Assembly: GCF_001761385.1 (NCBI RefSeq)
Contig: NZ_CP017476.1
Span: forward strand, 4,701,501-4,765,500
Reading direction: 5' to 3'
Origin: Hydrogenophaga crassostreae
GTDB lineage: Bacteria; Pseudomonadota; Gammaproteobacteria; Burkholderiales; Burkholderiaceae_C
Length of the DNA: 64,000 nt
Program-made: the position numbers and the translations under genes
Notes under the pieces: model-generated
The model's database searches: none
What the model saw: the letters and a program-made list of their open reading frames with translations, nothing else
Told to the model about the DNA's origin: nothing
Part shown: positions 8,115-16,131 of the stretch, one piece after another
How the letters are laid out: the number at the start of each line of letters is the position of its first letter
How positions within the stretch are numbered: position 1 is the first letter of the stretch

Positions 8115-9536
8115 ATGTTCAATGAGAACAATCCGATGCCAGAGGAAAAACTCTGGATCGAAAACCATCCCTTCGCCGAATTGCGCGTGGGCGCCAGCGC
8201 CTCCATCCAGCGAACGCTGACCAAGGCCGACATCGTGCTGTTCGCCAAGGTGTCGGGCGATGTCAACCCGGCCCACGTCGATGCCGCTTACGCAAAAACG
8301 ACACGCTTCGGCGAAATCATCGCCCACGGCATGTTGGGTGGCGCCTTGATCTCCATGGTGCTGGGCACCGAGTTTCCGGGGCCCGGCACCATCTATGTCA
8401 GCCAGAACCTGCGCTTTTTGCGCCCTGTGCATCCGGGCGACACGCTGACGGTGAGCGTCACCGTGGCTTCGCTCGACACCGAACACCACCGCGCGGTGCT
8501 CGATACCCGCTGCGTCGATCAGAACGGCGAGGTGGTCATCGACGGGCAGGCCGAAGTGGTGCCGCCCAAAGAGAAACTGCGCATCCACCGCACCGAGTTG
8601 CCCGACGTGCTGCTCGCCGACAAGAACCTGCGCTATGGCCAGTTGCTCGCCGCCGCCCAGCAATACAAACCCATGCGCATGGCGGTGGTGCACCCTTGCA
8701 GCCGAGACGCGCTGGAAGGCGCGGTTCAGGCGGCGCAGCTGGGCTTGATCGAGGCGGTTCTGGTCGGCCCTGCCGAAAAAATTCGGGCGCTGGCCGCGGA
8801 ACACCAACTCGATATCGGGGCACTGCCCATGGTCGACGTGCCACACAGCCATGCGGCTGCACAGAAAGCCGTGGCGATGGCGCAGTCCGGTGAAGTCCAT
8901 GCCTTGATGAAAGGCAGCCTGCACACCGACGAGCTGATGAGCGAAGTGGTGGCGCCGGCCAATGGCCTGCGCACTGCACGCCGCATCAGCCACATCTTCG
9001 TGCTGGATGTGCCCCGGTATGGCAAGCCCCTGCTGGTCACCGACGCCGCCATCAACATCGAGCCCGACTTCGAAGCCAAGGCCGACATCGTGCGCAACGC
9101 GATCGACCTGGCACACGCCCTGGGCATCGCTCGCCCCAAAGTGGCCATCCTGTCGGCGGTCGAAACCGTGAACCCGAAAATGCGTTCATCCATGGACGCA
9201 GCGGCGCTGTGCAAGATGGTCGATCGAGGGCAGATCGTGGGCGGCGTGCTCGATGGCCCCCTGGCTTTCGACAACGCCATTTCGGCCTTCGCCGCGGGCA
9301 TCAAGGGCATCCATTCCGAGGTGGCGGGCGACGCCGACATCCTGGTGGTGCCCAACCTCGAGGCCGGCAACATGCTGGCCAAACAACTCGAATACCTGGC
9401 CGATGCACAGGCCGCCGGTGTGGTGCTGGGCGCAAAGGTGCCGATCGTGCTCACCAGCCGGGCGGACTCGGCGCATTCTCGTGTGGCCTCGTGTGCCGTG
9501 GCATTGCTGGCCCACCACCACGCCACGAAGGCCTGA
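8115..9536 (+). CDS. Bifunctional MaoC-type enoyl-CoA hydratase / phosphate acetyl(butyryl)transferase
   Basis: A 473-residue fusion. Residues about 15-150 form a hot-dog MaoC/PhaJ-like hydratase (KVSGDVNPAHVD with the catalytic Asp and His, then FGEIIAHGMLGGALIS). Residues about 175-470 are a phosphotransacetylase/phosphotransbutyrylase domain (MKGSLHTDELM, GGVLDGPLAFDNAIS, LVVPNLEAGNMLAKQLEY). The pair would hydrate crotonyl-type CoA thioesters and exchange CoA for phosphate, passing acyl-phosphate to the adjacent AckA. The stop is one base before the ackA start, so the two are translationally linked. The start could be ATG 8115 or ATG 8136; neither has a strong ribosome binding site. Confidence 0.9.
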   Translation: MFNENNPMPEEKLWIENHPFAELRVGASASIQRTLTKADIVLFAKVSGDVNPAHVDAAYAKTTRFGEIIAHGMLGGALISMVLGTEFPGPGTIYVSQNLRFLRPVHPGDTLTVSVTVASLDTEHHRAVLDTRCVDQNGEVVIDGQAEVVPPKEKLRIHRTELPDVLLADKNLRYGQLLAAAQQYKPMRMAVVHPCSRDALEGAVQAAQLGLIEAVLVGPAEKIRALAAEHQLDIGALPMVDVPHSHAAAQKAVAMAQSGEVHALMKGSLHTDELMSEVVAPANGLRTARRISHIFVLDVPRYGKPLLVTDAAINIEPDFEAKADIVRNAIDLAHALGIARPKVAILSAVETVNPKMRSSMDAAALCKMVDRGQIVGGVLDGPLAFDNAISAFAAGIKGIHSEVAGDADILVVPNLEAGNMLAKQLEYLADAQAAGVVLGAKVPIVLTSRADSAHSRVASCAVALLAHHHATKA

Positions 9537-9537
9537 G

Positions 9538-10737
9538 ATGCACGACGTCATTCTGGTGCTCGACTCGGGCTCATCGAGTCTGAAGTTCGCGGTGTACGAA
9601 ATCACCTCAGGGGCAGCCCCGCTTTCCCGGCTGGCCCACGGTCAGGTCGAAGGACTGGGCACACACCCCCACTTCACGGCGTTCGATGCAGAAGGCCATG
9701 AAGCCGACAACAGCCTGCTGCCCGCCAACAGTTCGGCGAATCCGCACGAACAGGCGATGGGGACCGTGCTGGCGTGGTTGCAGGCCCACCGCGATGGCAC
9801 GCACCGGCTGGTCGCCGCGGGCCACCGCGTGGTCCATGGCGGCAGGGTGTTCGCATCACCCGTGCGCATCAACAGCGAGGTGCTGCTCAAGCTGGACGCC
9901 CTGAGTTCGCTCGCGCCTTTGCACCAGCCGCCGGCTTTGCGCGCCATCCGCGCGCTGCAGGCCAGACTCCCGGAGTTGCCTCAGGTCGCGTGTTTTGACA
10001 CAGCGTTTCACCGCACCCAACCTGAGGTGGCGCAGGCCTACGCCCTGCCCCGATCGCTCAGCGACCAAGGCATTCGGCGCTACGGATTCCACGGGTTGTC
10101 TTACCAGTACATCTCGCAAACCTTGCCCCAATTCCTGGGCGACAAGGCCGGCGGCAAGGTGGTGGTCGCCCATTTGGGCAACGGCGCCAGCATGTGTGGC
10201 ATGAAGGGGCAGCGCAGCATGGCCACGACCATGGGCTTCACCGCGCTCGATGGCCTGGTCATGGGCACCCGCTGCGGCAACCTCGACCCTGGCGTGGTGC
10301 TCCACCTGATCGAGCAGAAGGGCCTGTCGCCCGCTGAAGTGAGCGATCTGCTTTACAAACGCAGTGGTCTGCTGGGCGTATCGGGTCTGTCGTCGGATCT
10401 GCGCGAGCTTCTGGACAGCGATGCGCCAACGGCGCAAGAAGCGATCGAGCTGTTTGTGTACCGCGCCGTTCGCGAGTTGGGTTCGCTCGTGGCCGCGCTC
10501 GGCGGCCTGGATGCCCTGGTTTTCACCGCCGGTATCGGGGAACATTCGACAGAGATTCGCCAGCGCATTTGTGAACAAAGCCAGTGGCTGGGCATTGAGA
10601 TGGATCAGCAAGCCAATGCGCAACACGGGCCACGCATCACCGCCGCCGATTCACCGGTGTCGGTCTGGGTGATTCCCACCAATGAAGAGTCGGTCATTGC
10701 CGAAGCGGTTCAACAGGTGCTTGTGCTTCAACGCTGA
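9538..10737 (+). CDS. ackA: Acetate (acyl) kinase
   Basis: Transfers phosphate between acetyl-phosphate and ADP, making ATP and acetate, or the reverse for activation. The 399 residues begin MHDVILVLDSGSSSLKFAVY and show HRVVHGG, CFDTAFH, HLGNGASMCG, FTALDGLVMGTRCGNLDPG and FTAGIGEHSTEIR, all typical ASKHA-fold acetate kinase motifs. The start is the ATG one base after the Pta stop, which gives the family N-terminus. Coupled to the preceding transacylase, it forms a reversible acyl-CoA to ATP module within the PHA locus. Confidence 0.96.
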   Translation: MHDVILVLDSGSSSLKFAVYEITSGAAPLSRLAHGQVEGLGTHPHFTAFDAEGHEADNSLLPANSSANPHEQAMGTVLAWLQAHRDGTHRLVAAGHRVVHGGRVFASPVRINSEVLLKLDALSSLAPLHQPPALRAIRALQARLPELPQVACFDTAFHRTQPEVAQAYALPRSLSDQGIRRYGFHGLSYQYISQTLPQFLGDKAGGKVVVAHLGNGASMCGMKGQRSMATTMGFTALDGLVMGTRCGNLDPGVVLHLIEQKGLSPAEVSDLLYKRSGLLGVSGLSSDLRELLDSDAPTAQEAIELFVYRAVRELGSLVAALGGLDALVFTAGIGEHSTEIRQRICEQSQWLGIEMDQQANAQHGPRITAADSPVSVWVIPTNEESVIAEAVQQVLVLQR

Positions 10738-10838
10738 ACAAGCCCTTCGCGGCGGTGAATGGGTTCCGATGGCGCAGCAAAACGGTCACACGGGACCCTG
10801 CGGAATGGCTCGACGACCGAACACCGGAGATCACCTCA

Positions 10839-11195
10839 ATGAAACAATGGATCTGTATCGGCGCCCTGGCGTTCTCGGGTTTTGCACAAGCCTATGACGG
10901 CGCCAGCAGCGAACTCAGCCACACCGCCTTCAGTGCGGCGCTGGCCGGTGTCGTCACACACGCCTACAGCGAATCGGAAAACCGCGCCTGGATCGGATTC
11001 GCGGTCGCCACCGGGGCTTCGGCCTTGCACCAGGGCTACCAGGCGGCCCACGGGTCCAGCAAGTCGGGCTCCTTGCTGGACTTCGCCTCGAGCGCCATCG
11101 GCGCGGCGCTGGGAGCCTTTGCCACAGACACCTGCATCCTGACGCCCATCGTCAAACCCAGCTTCACCGGCTTGGTCATCAGCCGGGCCTTTTGA
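10839..11195 (+). CDS. Small exported or membrane protein of unknown function
   Basis: A 118-residue protein beginning MKQWICIGALAFSGFAQAYD, which looks like a Sec signal peptide cleaved after AQA. The rest is Ala/Ser/Gly-rich, with two weakly hydrophobic stretches (FSAALAGVVTHAY and FASSAIGAALGAFAT) that may be short membrane or amphipathic helices, and a hydrophobic C-terminus. I do not recognise a family. The ATG at 10839 has GGAG upstream, about 100 bases after ackA, so it could be the last gene of the PHA/acyl-phosphate row or a solitary gene. Confidence 0.6.
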   Translation: MKQWICIGALAFSGFAQAYDGASSELSHTAFSAALAGVVTHAYSESENRAWIGFAVATGASALHQGYQAAHGSSKSGSLLDFASSAIGAALGAFATDTCILTPIVKPSFTGLVISRAF

Positions 11196-11500
11196 AGCGA
11201 GCGCCAGATCGAGGCCAACGCTCAACGAGGTCGAGCTGGGCACCAAGGCTGGTGAGACCGGCAGGAAGCCCGGCATCCGCTTTCCCACGCACCACAAGTG
11301 GAACGGCCTCTGCACGGGCAAGCGCCTGTGTGCCGGCCCCGCCTTGGTGCGTCACACCCTGACAGTCGTGCGCGCCTGAACACCAGAAGGCGCAGGTGCG
11401 GTCACCCATTCACTCTCAGAACCGGGCATTGAAGGCCCGGTTCGCTGCGCAATGGCCCAACGGCGGGCATTCGGAACCTGGGCCGATGGACATGGGCCAT
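11196..11500. other. Non-coding spacer with one hairpin
   Basis: About 300 bases without a convincing gene. A 9-bp perfect stem, GAACCGGGC / GCCCGGTTC with a 7-base loop, spans 11419-11443 but has no T-run after it, so it is at best a weak terminator for the upstream gene. A short plus-strand reading (from about 11200 to 11379) lacks a good start and is probably chance. Confidence 0.4.
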
Positions 11501-11536
11501 TTGTTGGGGTTACTACTAGTTGATATATCAACTAGT
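11501..11536 (+). promoter_or_regulatory. Promoter with a perfect 22-bp palindromic operator for the P450/importer operon
   Basis: A perfect inverted repeat, ACTAGTTGATA followed directly by its complement TATCAACTAGT, occupies 11515-11536. Its shape (16-22 bp, AT-rich centre) is typical of MarR-family operators. A plausible promoter, TTGTTG (11501) - 17 bp - TATATC (11524), has its -10 inside the palindrome, so a bound protein would block transcription. The first gene starts 62 bases downstream. The operon encodes its own MarR protein, the obvious candidate repressor (inference). Confidence 0.72.
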
Positions 11537-11597
11537 TTCACTATCATCCAATCTCGCTTCGCCGTCCAGAGCGCAAGCGCCACACCAGGAGACAAGC

Positions 11598-12764
11598 ATG
11601 CGTTTTCAAATGAAGCTGGTCGGTACGATTGCTGCAGCGTTCGCCATGGGCAGCGTTGCGGCCGAGACCATCAAGGTGGGCATCATTGCCCCCTTCTCGG
11701 GCCCGTTCGCCCACTATGGCGCGCTGTTCAAGGCCGGCGCCGAAGGCTATGTGGCCAACCAGGGCGGCAAACTCGCGGGCAAAGACATCGAGTTCATCTA
11801 CCGCGACGAGGGCGGCCCCAATCCAGCCAACACGCGCACCCTCGCGCAAGAGCTGGTGATCAAGGACAAGGTCGACTACATGGGCGGAGTGGTGTTTTCG
11901 CCCAACGCGTTCGCGGTGGCGCCGGTGATCCAGGCGTCGAAAACACCGTTCGTGGTGTTCAACGCCGCCACCTCCGACATCACGACCAAGAGCGACTACT
12001 ACGTGCGCACCAGCTACACGCTGTGGCAGGTGACGGTGCCCATGGCGCAGCATGCCGCCAAAAAGGGCATCAAAAAGGTCATCACGGCGGTGACCGACTA
12101 CGCGCCGGGCGTGGACGCAGAAAACGCCTTCAAGGCCGAATTCGCCAAGCAAGGCGGCGAGGTGGTGGAAAGCATCCGCATGCCGATCCGCACCACCGAC
12201 TTCGCGCCGTTCGCCCAGCGCATCAAGGCCAGCGGCGCACAAGCGGTCTACGTGTTTCTGCCCGGCGGCCCGCCCAACCTGGGCTTCGTCAAGGCCTACA
12301 ACGAAAACGGCCTCAAAGCCGCGGGCATCGAGTTCCTTGGCACGGCAGAAACCGACGAATTCGACCTGCAGAAGTTTGGCGATTCGGCCCTGGGCCTGAC
12401 CACCGCGTTCCACTACAGTGCGGCCCACGACTCGCCCGCCAACAAGGTCTTTGCCGATGCCGTGGCCAAAGTCAACAAAGACGCTGTGCTCAATTACGCC
12501 ACCGTCGGCGCGTGGGATGGCATGGCGGTCATCCACAAGATGATCGAAGCCACGGGAGGTCAACGCGATGGCGACAAAGCCATGGCGGCGATCAAGGGCT
12601 ACCAGTGGGAAAGCCCCCGTGGCCCGGTCAGCATCGACCCCACCACCCGCCACATCACGCAGAACGTCTACCTGCGCACCGTCGAAAAGGGCGCCGGCGG
12701 CCTGATGGTCAACAAGGAGGTCCAGAACTTTGGACCGCAGGTTGACCACGGCCTGCGCAAGTAA
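11598..12764 (+). CDS. ABC transporter periplasmic substrate-binding protein, branched-chain/aromatic type
   Basis: A 388-residue type I periplasmic binding protein (LivK/Peripla_BP_6 family). A signal peptide (MRFQMKLVGTIAAAF..., cleavage probably after VAA) leads into IKVGIIAPFSGPFAHYG, the standard N-terminal strand of the family. There is no lipobox Cys, so it is soluble. Later landmarks are RDEGGPNPANTRTLAQEL and the lobe-crossing TTDFAPFAQRIK. ATG 11598 follows AGGAG. Members of this family near aromatic-degradation genes bind aromatic acids rather than amino acids; here the downstream P450 suggests an aromatic carboxylate such as a methoxybenzoate (inference). Confidence 0.88.
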   Translation: MRFQMKLVGTIAAAFAMGSVAAETIKVGIIAPFSGPFAHYGALFKAGAEGYVANQGGKLAGKDIEFIYRDEGGPNPANTRTLAQELVIKDKVDYMGGVVFSPNAFAVAPVIQASKTPFVVFNAATSDITTKSDYYVRTSYTLWQVTVPMAQHAAKKGIKKVITAVTDYAPGVDAENAFKAEFAKQGGEVVESIRMPIRTTDFAPFAQRIKASGAQAVYVFLPGGPPNLGFVKAYNENGLKAAGIEFLGTAETDEFDLQKFGDSALGLTTAFHYSAAHDSPANKVFADAVAKVNKDAVLNYATVGAWDGMAVIHKMIEATGGQRDGDKAMAAIKGYQWESPRGPVSIDPTTRHITQNVYLRTVEKGAGGLMVNKEVQNFGPQVDHGLRK

Positions 12765-12791
12765 ACCCGGACACACGACGAGGACCACCGC

Positions 12792-13658
12792 GTGCTACTG
12801 CTTGCCAACATCCTGATCGACGGCATCGCCTACGGCATGGTGCTGTTCATCATCGCCGTGGGCTTGTCGGTCACGCTGGGCCTCATGCGTTTCGTGAACC
12901 TCGCGCACGGCGCGTTTGCCATGACCGGCGGCTACATCGCCGCATGGCTGGTGCGGGAGCAGGGCCTGTCGTTTTACCTTGGCGTTCCACTGGCCGTGCT
13001 GGCCACTGGCTTGCTGGGCGCCTTGCTCGAGGTGACGGTGCTGCGCCGCCTGTACCGTCGCACCGAGCTGCAGCAGGTGCTTTTCACGATTGGCCTGACC
13101 TTCCTTTTCGTGGCCACCGCCAACCTGCTGGCAGGGCCCGAGGTGCAACTCATTCCATTGCCCCCGGCCCTTTCGCACGCGGTCGACCTTGGTGTTCGAA
13201 CCCTGCCAGCGCAGCGTCTGCTGGTGATAGCGAGCGGATTGCTGGTGGTGCTGGCGGCCTATTGGGTGCTCAACAGATCCCGCTTCGGCATATGGCTGCG
13301 GGCCACGGTGGACAACACCGCCGCCGCCTCGGCCCTGGGCATTCCCGTGCAACGGGTCTATGTGCTCACCTTCGCCGTCGGTGCGGCCCTGGCCGGACTC
13401 GGAGGCATCCTCGGCGCCGAACTCATGCCGCTGGAACCCTACTACCCGGTGAAATACCTGGTGCTGGTTCTGGTGGTCGTTGCCGTGGGCGGCATGGGCA
13501 GCATCGCCGGGTCGCTGGCCGCAGCGCTGACGCTGGGCATCATCGACACCGCCAGCAAATACCTTGCCTCCGACTGGGGCTCGCTGTTTTTCTTCCTGGC
13601 CATGGCCATCTTGCTGGCCTGGCGCCCGCAGGGCTTGCTGACCGCCCGAAAGGCCTGA
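12792..13658 (+). CDS. Branched-chain-type ABC transporter permease (LivH-like)
   Basis: A 288-residue inner-membrane permease with about eight hydrophobic segments. The family signatures LMRFVNLAHGAFAMTGGYIAAW near the N-terminus and RATVDNTAAASALGI with AAALAGLGGILGAEL in the second half are present. It starts at GTG 12792 behind GAGGA. Together with the following permease and two ATPases it forms a complete LivHMGF-type importer for the binding protein just upstream. Confidence 0.92.
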   Translation: MLLLANILIDGIAYGMVLFIIAVGLSVTLGLMRFVNLAHGAFAMTGGYIAAWLVREQGLSFYLGVPLAVLATGLLGALLEVTVLRRLYRRTELQQVLFTIGLTFLFVATANLLAGPEVQLIPLPPALSHAVDLGVRTLPAQRLLVIASGLLVVLAAYWVLNRSRFGIWLRATVDNTAAASALGIPVQRVYVLTFAVGAALAGLGGILGAELMPLEPYYPVKYLVLVLVVVAVGGMGSIAGSLAAALTLGIIDTASKYLASDWGSLFFFLAMAILLAWRPQGLLTARKA

Positions 13659-13662
13659 TGCC

Positions 13663-14616
13663 ATGAAGCGATCGCTGCCTTACCTCCTGCTCGTCGCGCT
13701 GGCTGCGCTGATCTACTTCGTGTTCCCGGACCAGTTGCCACTGGCCGCGCGCATCGCCACCATGGCCATCTTCGTGATGTCACTTGACCTGGTGGTGGGC
13801 TATGGCGGACTCGCCACGCTCGGCCACTCGGCGCTCTTCGGCATCGGCGCCTATGCCACCGGCCTGCTGGCCATGCACGTCACCGGAAATCCGCTCATCG
13901 GTCTGCTTGCCGGGGCGTTGGCCGGCGCACTCCTGGCGTTGCTCTCGGGACTGTTCCTGTTGCGCTACGAAGGACTCACCTTTCTCATGCTCACCGTGGC
14001 GGTCGGCCAGATCGCGCAGAACGGCGCCAGCAAGCTGCGCGACTGGACCGGCGGTGAAGATGGCCTCACGGGATTCGAGGTGCAGAAGATTCTCGGGATG
14101 TGGTCGTTCGACCTGTACGGCAAGGTGGCCTTCGTTTACTGCTTTGTGGTGATGCTGGTCTGCCTGTGGGCCATGCGCCGCCTCATGGGTTCGCCTTTTG
14201 GACTGTCGGTGGTGGGGATCCATCAGAACCGGCTGCGCGCGAGCGCCATCGGTGGCTCGGTGCGCGGGCAACTGCTCAAACTTTACACACTGGCCGGGGC
14301 CTTCGCCGGCATTGGCGGCGCGCTCAACGCCCAGGTCAACCAGATCGTTGGACTGGACACCTTGGGCTTCGAGCTCTCGGCCGATGCCCTCGTGATGCTG
14401 GTGCTGGGCGGCGCCGGCAACCTCTTCGGCGCCATTGGCGGCACCGCAGCCTTCATGCTCATCCACCACACCGCCTCGGCCATCAACCCCTACCACTGGC
14501 TTTTCATCATCGGCGGGCTCCTGGTTTTCGTGGTGCTCGTGCCGCGGGCGCGCCTGTTTGAAGCCCTGCGGCAACGCGTGATGCGCGCCTTGCCCGTTGC
14601 CAGGGAGGTCGCATGA
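13663..14616 (+). CDS. Branched-chain-type ABC transporter permease (LivM-like)
   Basis: A 317-residue inner-membrane permease. LivM-type motifs include DLVVGYGGLATLGHSALFGIGAYATG, GLTFLMLTVAVGQIAQNGA, TGGEDGLTGF, and GAFAGIGGALNAQVN near the coupling helix. It starts four bases after the LivH-like permease stop, and its last codons overlap the next gene (ATGA), which indicates tight operon coupling. The Arg-rich C-terminus (RARLFEALRQR) is cytoplasmic. Confidence 0.92.
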   Translation: MKRSLPYLLLVALAALIYFVFPDQLPLAARIATMAIFVMSLDLVVGYGGLATLGHSALFGIGAYATGLLAMHVTGNPLIGLLAGALAGALLALLSGLFLLRYEGLTFLMLTVAVGQIAQNGASKLRDWTGGEDGLTGFEVQKILGMWSFDLYGKVAFVYCFVVMLVCLWAMRRLMGSPFGLSVVGIHQNRLRASAIGGSVRGQLLKLYTLAGAFAGIGGALNAQVNQIVGLDTLGFELSADALVMLVLGGAGNLFGAIGGTAAFMLIHHTASAINPYHWLFIIGGLLVFVVLVPRARLFEALRQRVMRALPVAREVA

Positions 14617-15365
14617 CCATGCCGCCCTTGCTGGATGTGCGCCAGTTGAACAAATCGTTTGGCGGCCTGCAGGTGACCCGCGATGTCTCGTTTGCGCTGC
14701 ACCCGGGCAACCGTGTTGGCCTGATCGGCCCCAACGGTGCCGGCAAGACCACGCTGATCAACCTCATCACCGGCGTGCTCTCGCCCAGCCAGGGCAGCGT
14801 CTGGCTCAAGGGGGAAGACGTCTCGCACTGGCCCCAGCCCAGGCGGGTGCAGCGCGGCCTCGCGCGCACCTTTCAGATCACGCAGCTCGCGCCCAGCCTG
14901 CCCATCCACCGTCAGGTGGAGCTGGCCATTCACCAGCGCAGCGGTTCAGTCAACCAGATGCTCCGTGCGCTCGACAGTTTTCATGCGGTTCGCGAAGAAG
15001 CGACGCAGATCCTGCACACCCTGCGCCTGGACACCCTGGCCAAACGCTGCCCGGTCGACCTGGCCTACGGTGAGCAACGGCTGGTGGAAATCGCCCTCGC
15101 CATGGCGCTCAAGCCGCAAGTGCTGCTCCTGGACGAACCCATGGCGGGCGTGCCCAGCGGCGAGCGCCAGGTGGTGCTGGAAGCGCTCGACACCCTGCCC
15201 AGCGATCTGGCCATCTTGATGATCGAACACGACATGGACCTGGTCTTCAACTTCGCAGACCGCATGCTGGTGCTGGCTGAAGGGGCGGTGCTGGCCGAAG
15301 GCACGCCGCAGGACATCCGCCGCCACCCGGCGGTGCGCACGGCCTACCTGGGCGCCGAGGCTTGA
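14613..15365 (+). CDS. ABC transporter ATP-binding protein (LivG-like)
   Basis: A 250-residue ATPase energising the importer from the cytoplasmic side. Walker A is GPNGAGKT (about residues 39-46) and Walker B is VLLLDEP. The switch His is in MIEHDMDLVF. The LSGGQ signature is replaced by AYGEQRLVEIA, a variant common in LivG proteins. It also carries the LivG hallmark LARTFQITQL. It overlaps the upstream permease by four bases. Confidence 0.93.
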   Translation: MTMPPLLDVRQLNKSFGGLQVTRDVSFALHPGNRVGLIGPNGAGKTTLINLITGVLSPSQGSVWLKGEDVSHWPQPRRVQRGLARTFQITQLAPSLPIHRQVELAIHQRSGSVNQMLRALDSFHAVREEATQILHTLRLDTLAKRCPVDLAYGEQRLVEIALAMALKPQVLLLDEPMAGVPSGERQVVLEALDTLPSDLAILMIEHDMDLVFNFADRMLVLAEGAVLAEGTPQDIRRHPAVRTAYLGAEA

Positions 15366-15369
15366 CCAC

Positions 15370-16083
15370 ATGACCGACCTTCTGCACGTTGACCAACTCA
15401 CCGCCGGCTACGGAGCCATTCAGGTGCTGCACGGCATCAACCTCTCGCTAGCCTCGGGCGGGCGCCTCGCGCTCATCGGGCGCAATGGCGTGGGCAAGAC
15501 CACGCTGCTCAAGGCCATCATGGGTCTGGCCGATGTGAAGGCCGGCCACATTCGGCTGGACGGTCAGGACATCACGCGGTGGTCAACCCGCCAACGCGCA
15601 CAGGCCGGCATCGGTTACGTGCCGCAAACACGGGACATTTTTCCCTCTCTCACCGTGGAAGAAAACCTGGTGGCGGGCCTCAAGGGTCGGCCGCGCAGTG
15701 CGCTCGACGAAGCCTATGCGCTCTTCCCGCGCCTGGCCGAGCGGCGACACAACGGCGGCCAGCAACTCTCGGGGGGCGAGCAACAAATGCTCAGCGTGGC
15801 GCGCACCCTGCTGGGCAAACCAACGCTGCTCTTGCTCGACGAGCCGCTGGAAGGTCTGGCGCCGATCATTTGCATCGAACTCATGCGCGCCTTCGAGCAC
15901 CTCGCGCGGGACACCGGCGTGGCGGTTTTGCTGGTGGAACAAAAGGTCGACGATGCGCTGCGTTTCGCCCCGAGCGCCATGGTGCTCGAGCGAGGCGAGG
16001 TGGTGCACGAGAGCGAGAGCGCGGCCCTCGGCCAGCGCAAGGACCTGCTGGAGCGCTACGTCGGTGTGGCCGGCGCACATTGA
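15370..16083 (+). CDS. ABC transporter ATP-binding protein (LivF-like)
   Basis: A 237-residue ATPase, the second nucleotide-binding subunit of the importer. Walker A is GRNGVGKTT, the signature is LSGGEQQMLSVARTLL, Walker B is LLLLDEPLEGLAP and the switch segment is LLVEQKVDDAL. The N-terminal LHVDQLTAGYGAIQVLHGINL and GYVPQTRDIFPSLTVEENL are typical of LivF. It is followed after 48 bases by the P450 gene on the same strand. Confidence 0.93.
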   Translation: MTDLLHVDQLTAGYGAIQVLHGINLSLASGGRLALIGRNGVGKTTLLKAIMGLADVKAGHIRLDGQDITRWSTRQRAQAGIGYVPQTRDIFPSLTVEENLVAGLKGRPRSALDEAYALFPRLAERRHNGGQQLSGGEQQMLSVARTLLGKPTLLLLDEPLEGLAPIICIELMRAFEHLARDTGVAVLLVEQKVDDALRFAPSAMVLERGEVVHESESAALGQRKDLLERYVGVAGAH

Positions 16084-16131
16084 CCACACACACTCACAAA
16101 CCACATACAACCCGTCACGACAGGACATCCC

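Noticed and set aside
11200..11379. A possible small protein in the spacer before the P450 operon
   Set aside because: It lacks a start codon with a ribosome binding site, and its composition is not clearly protein-like; most likely chance.
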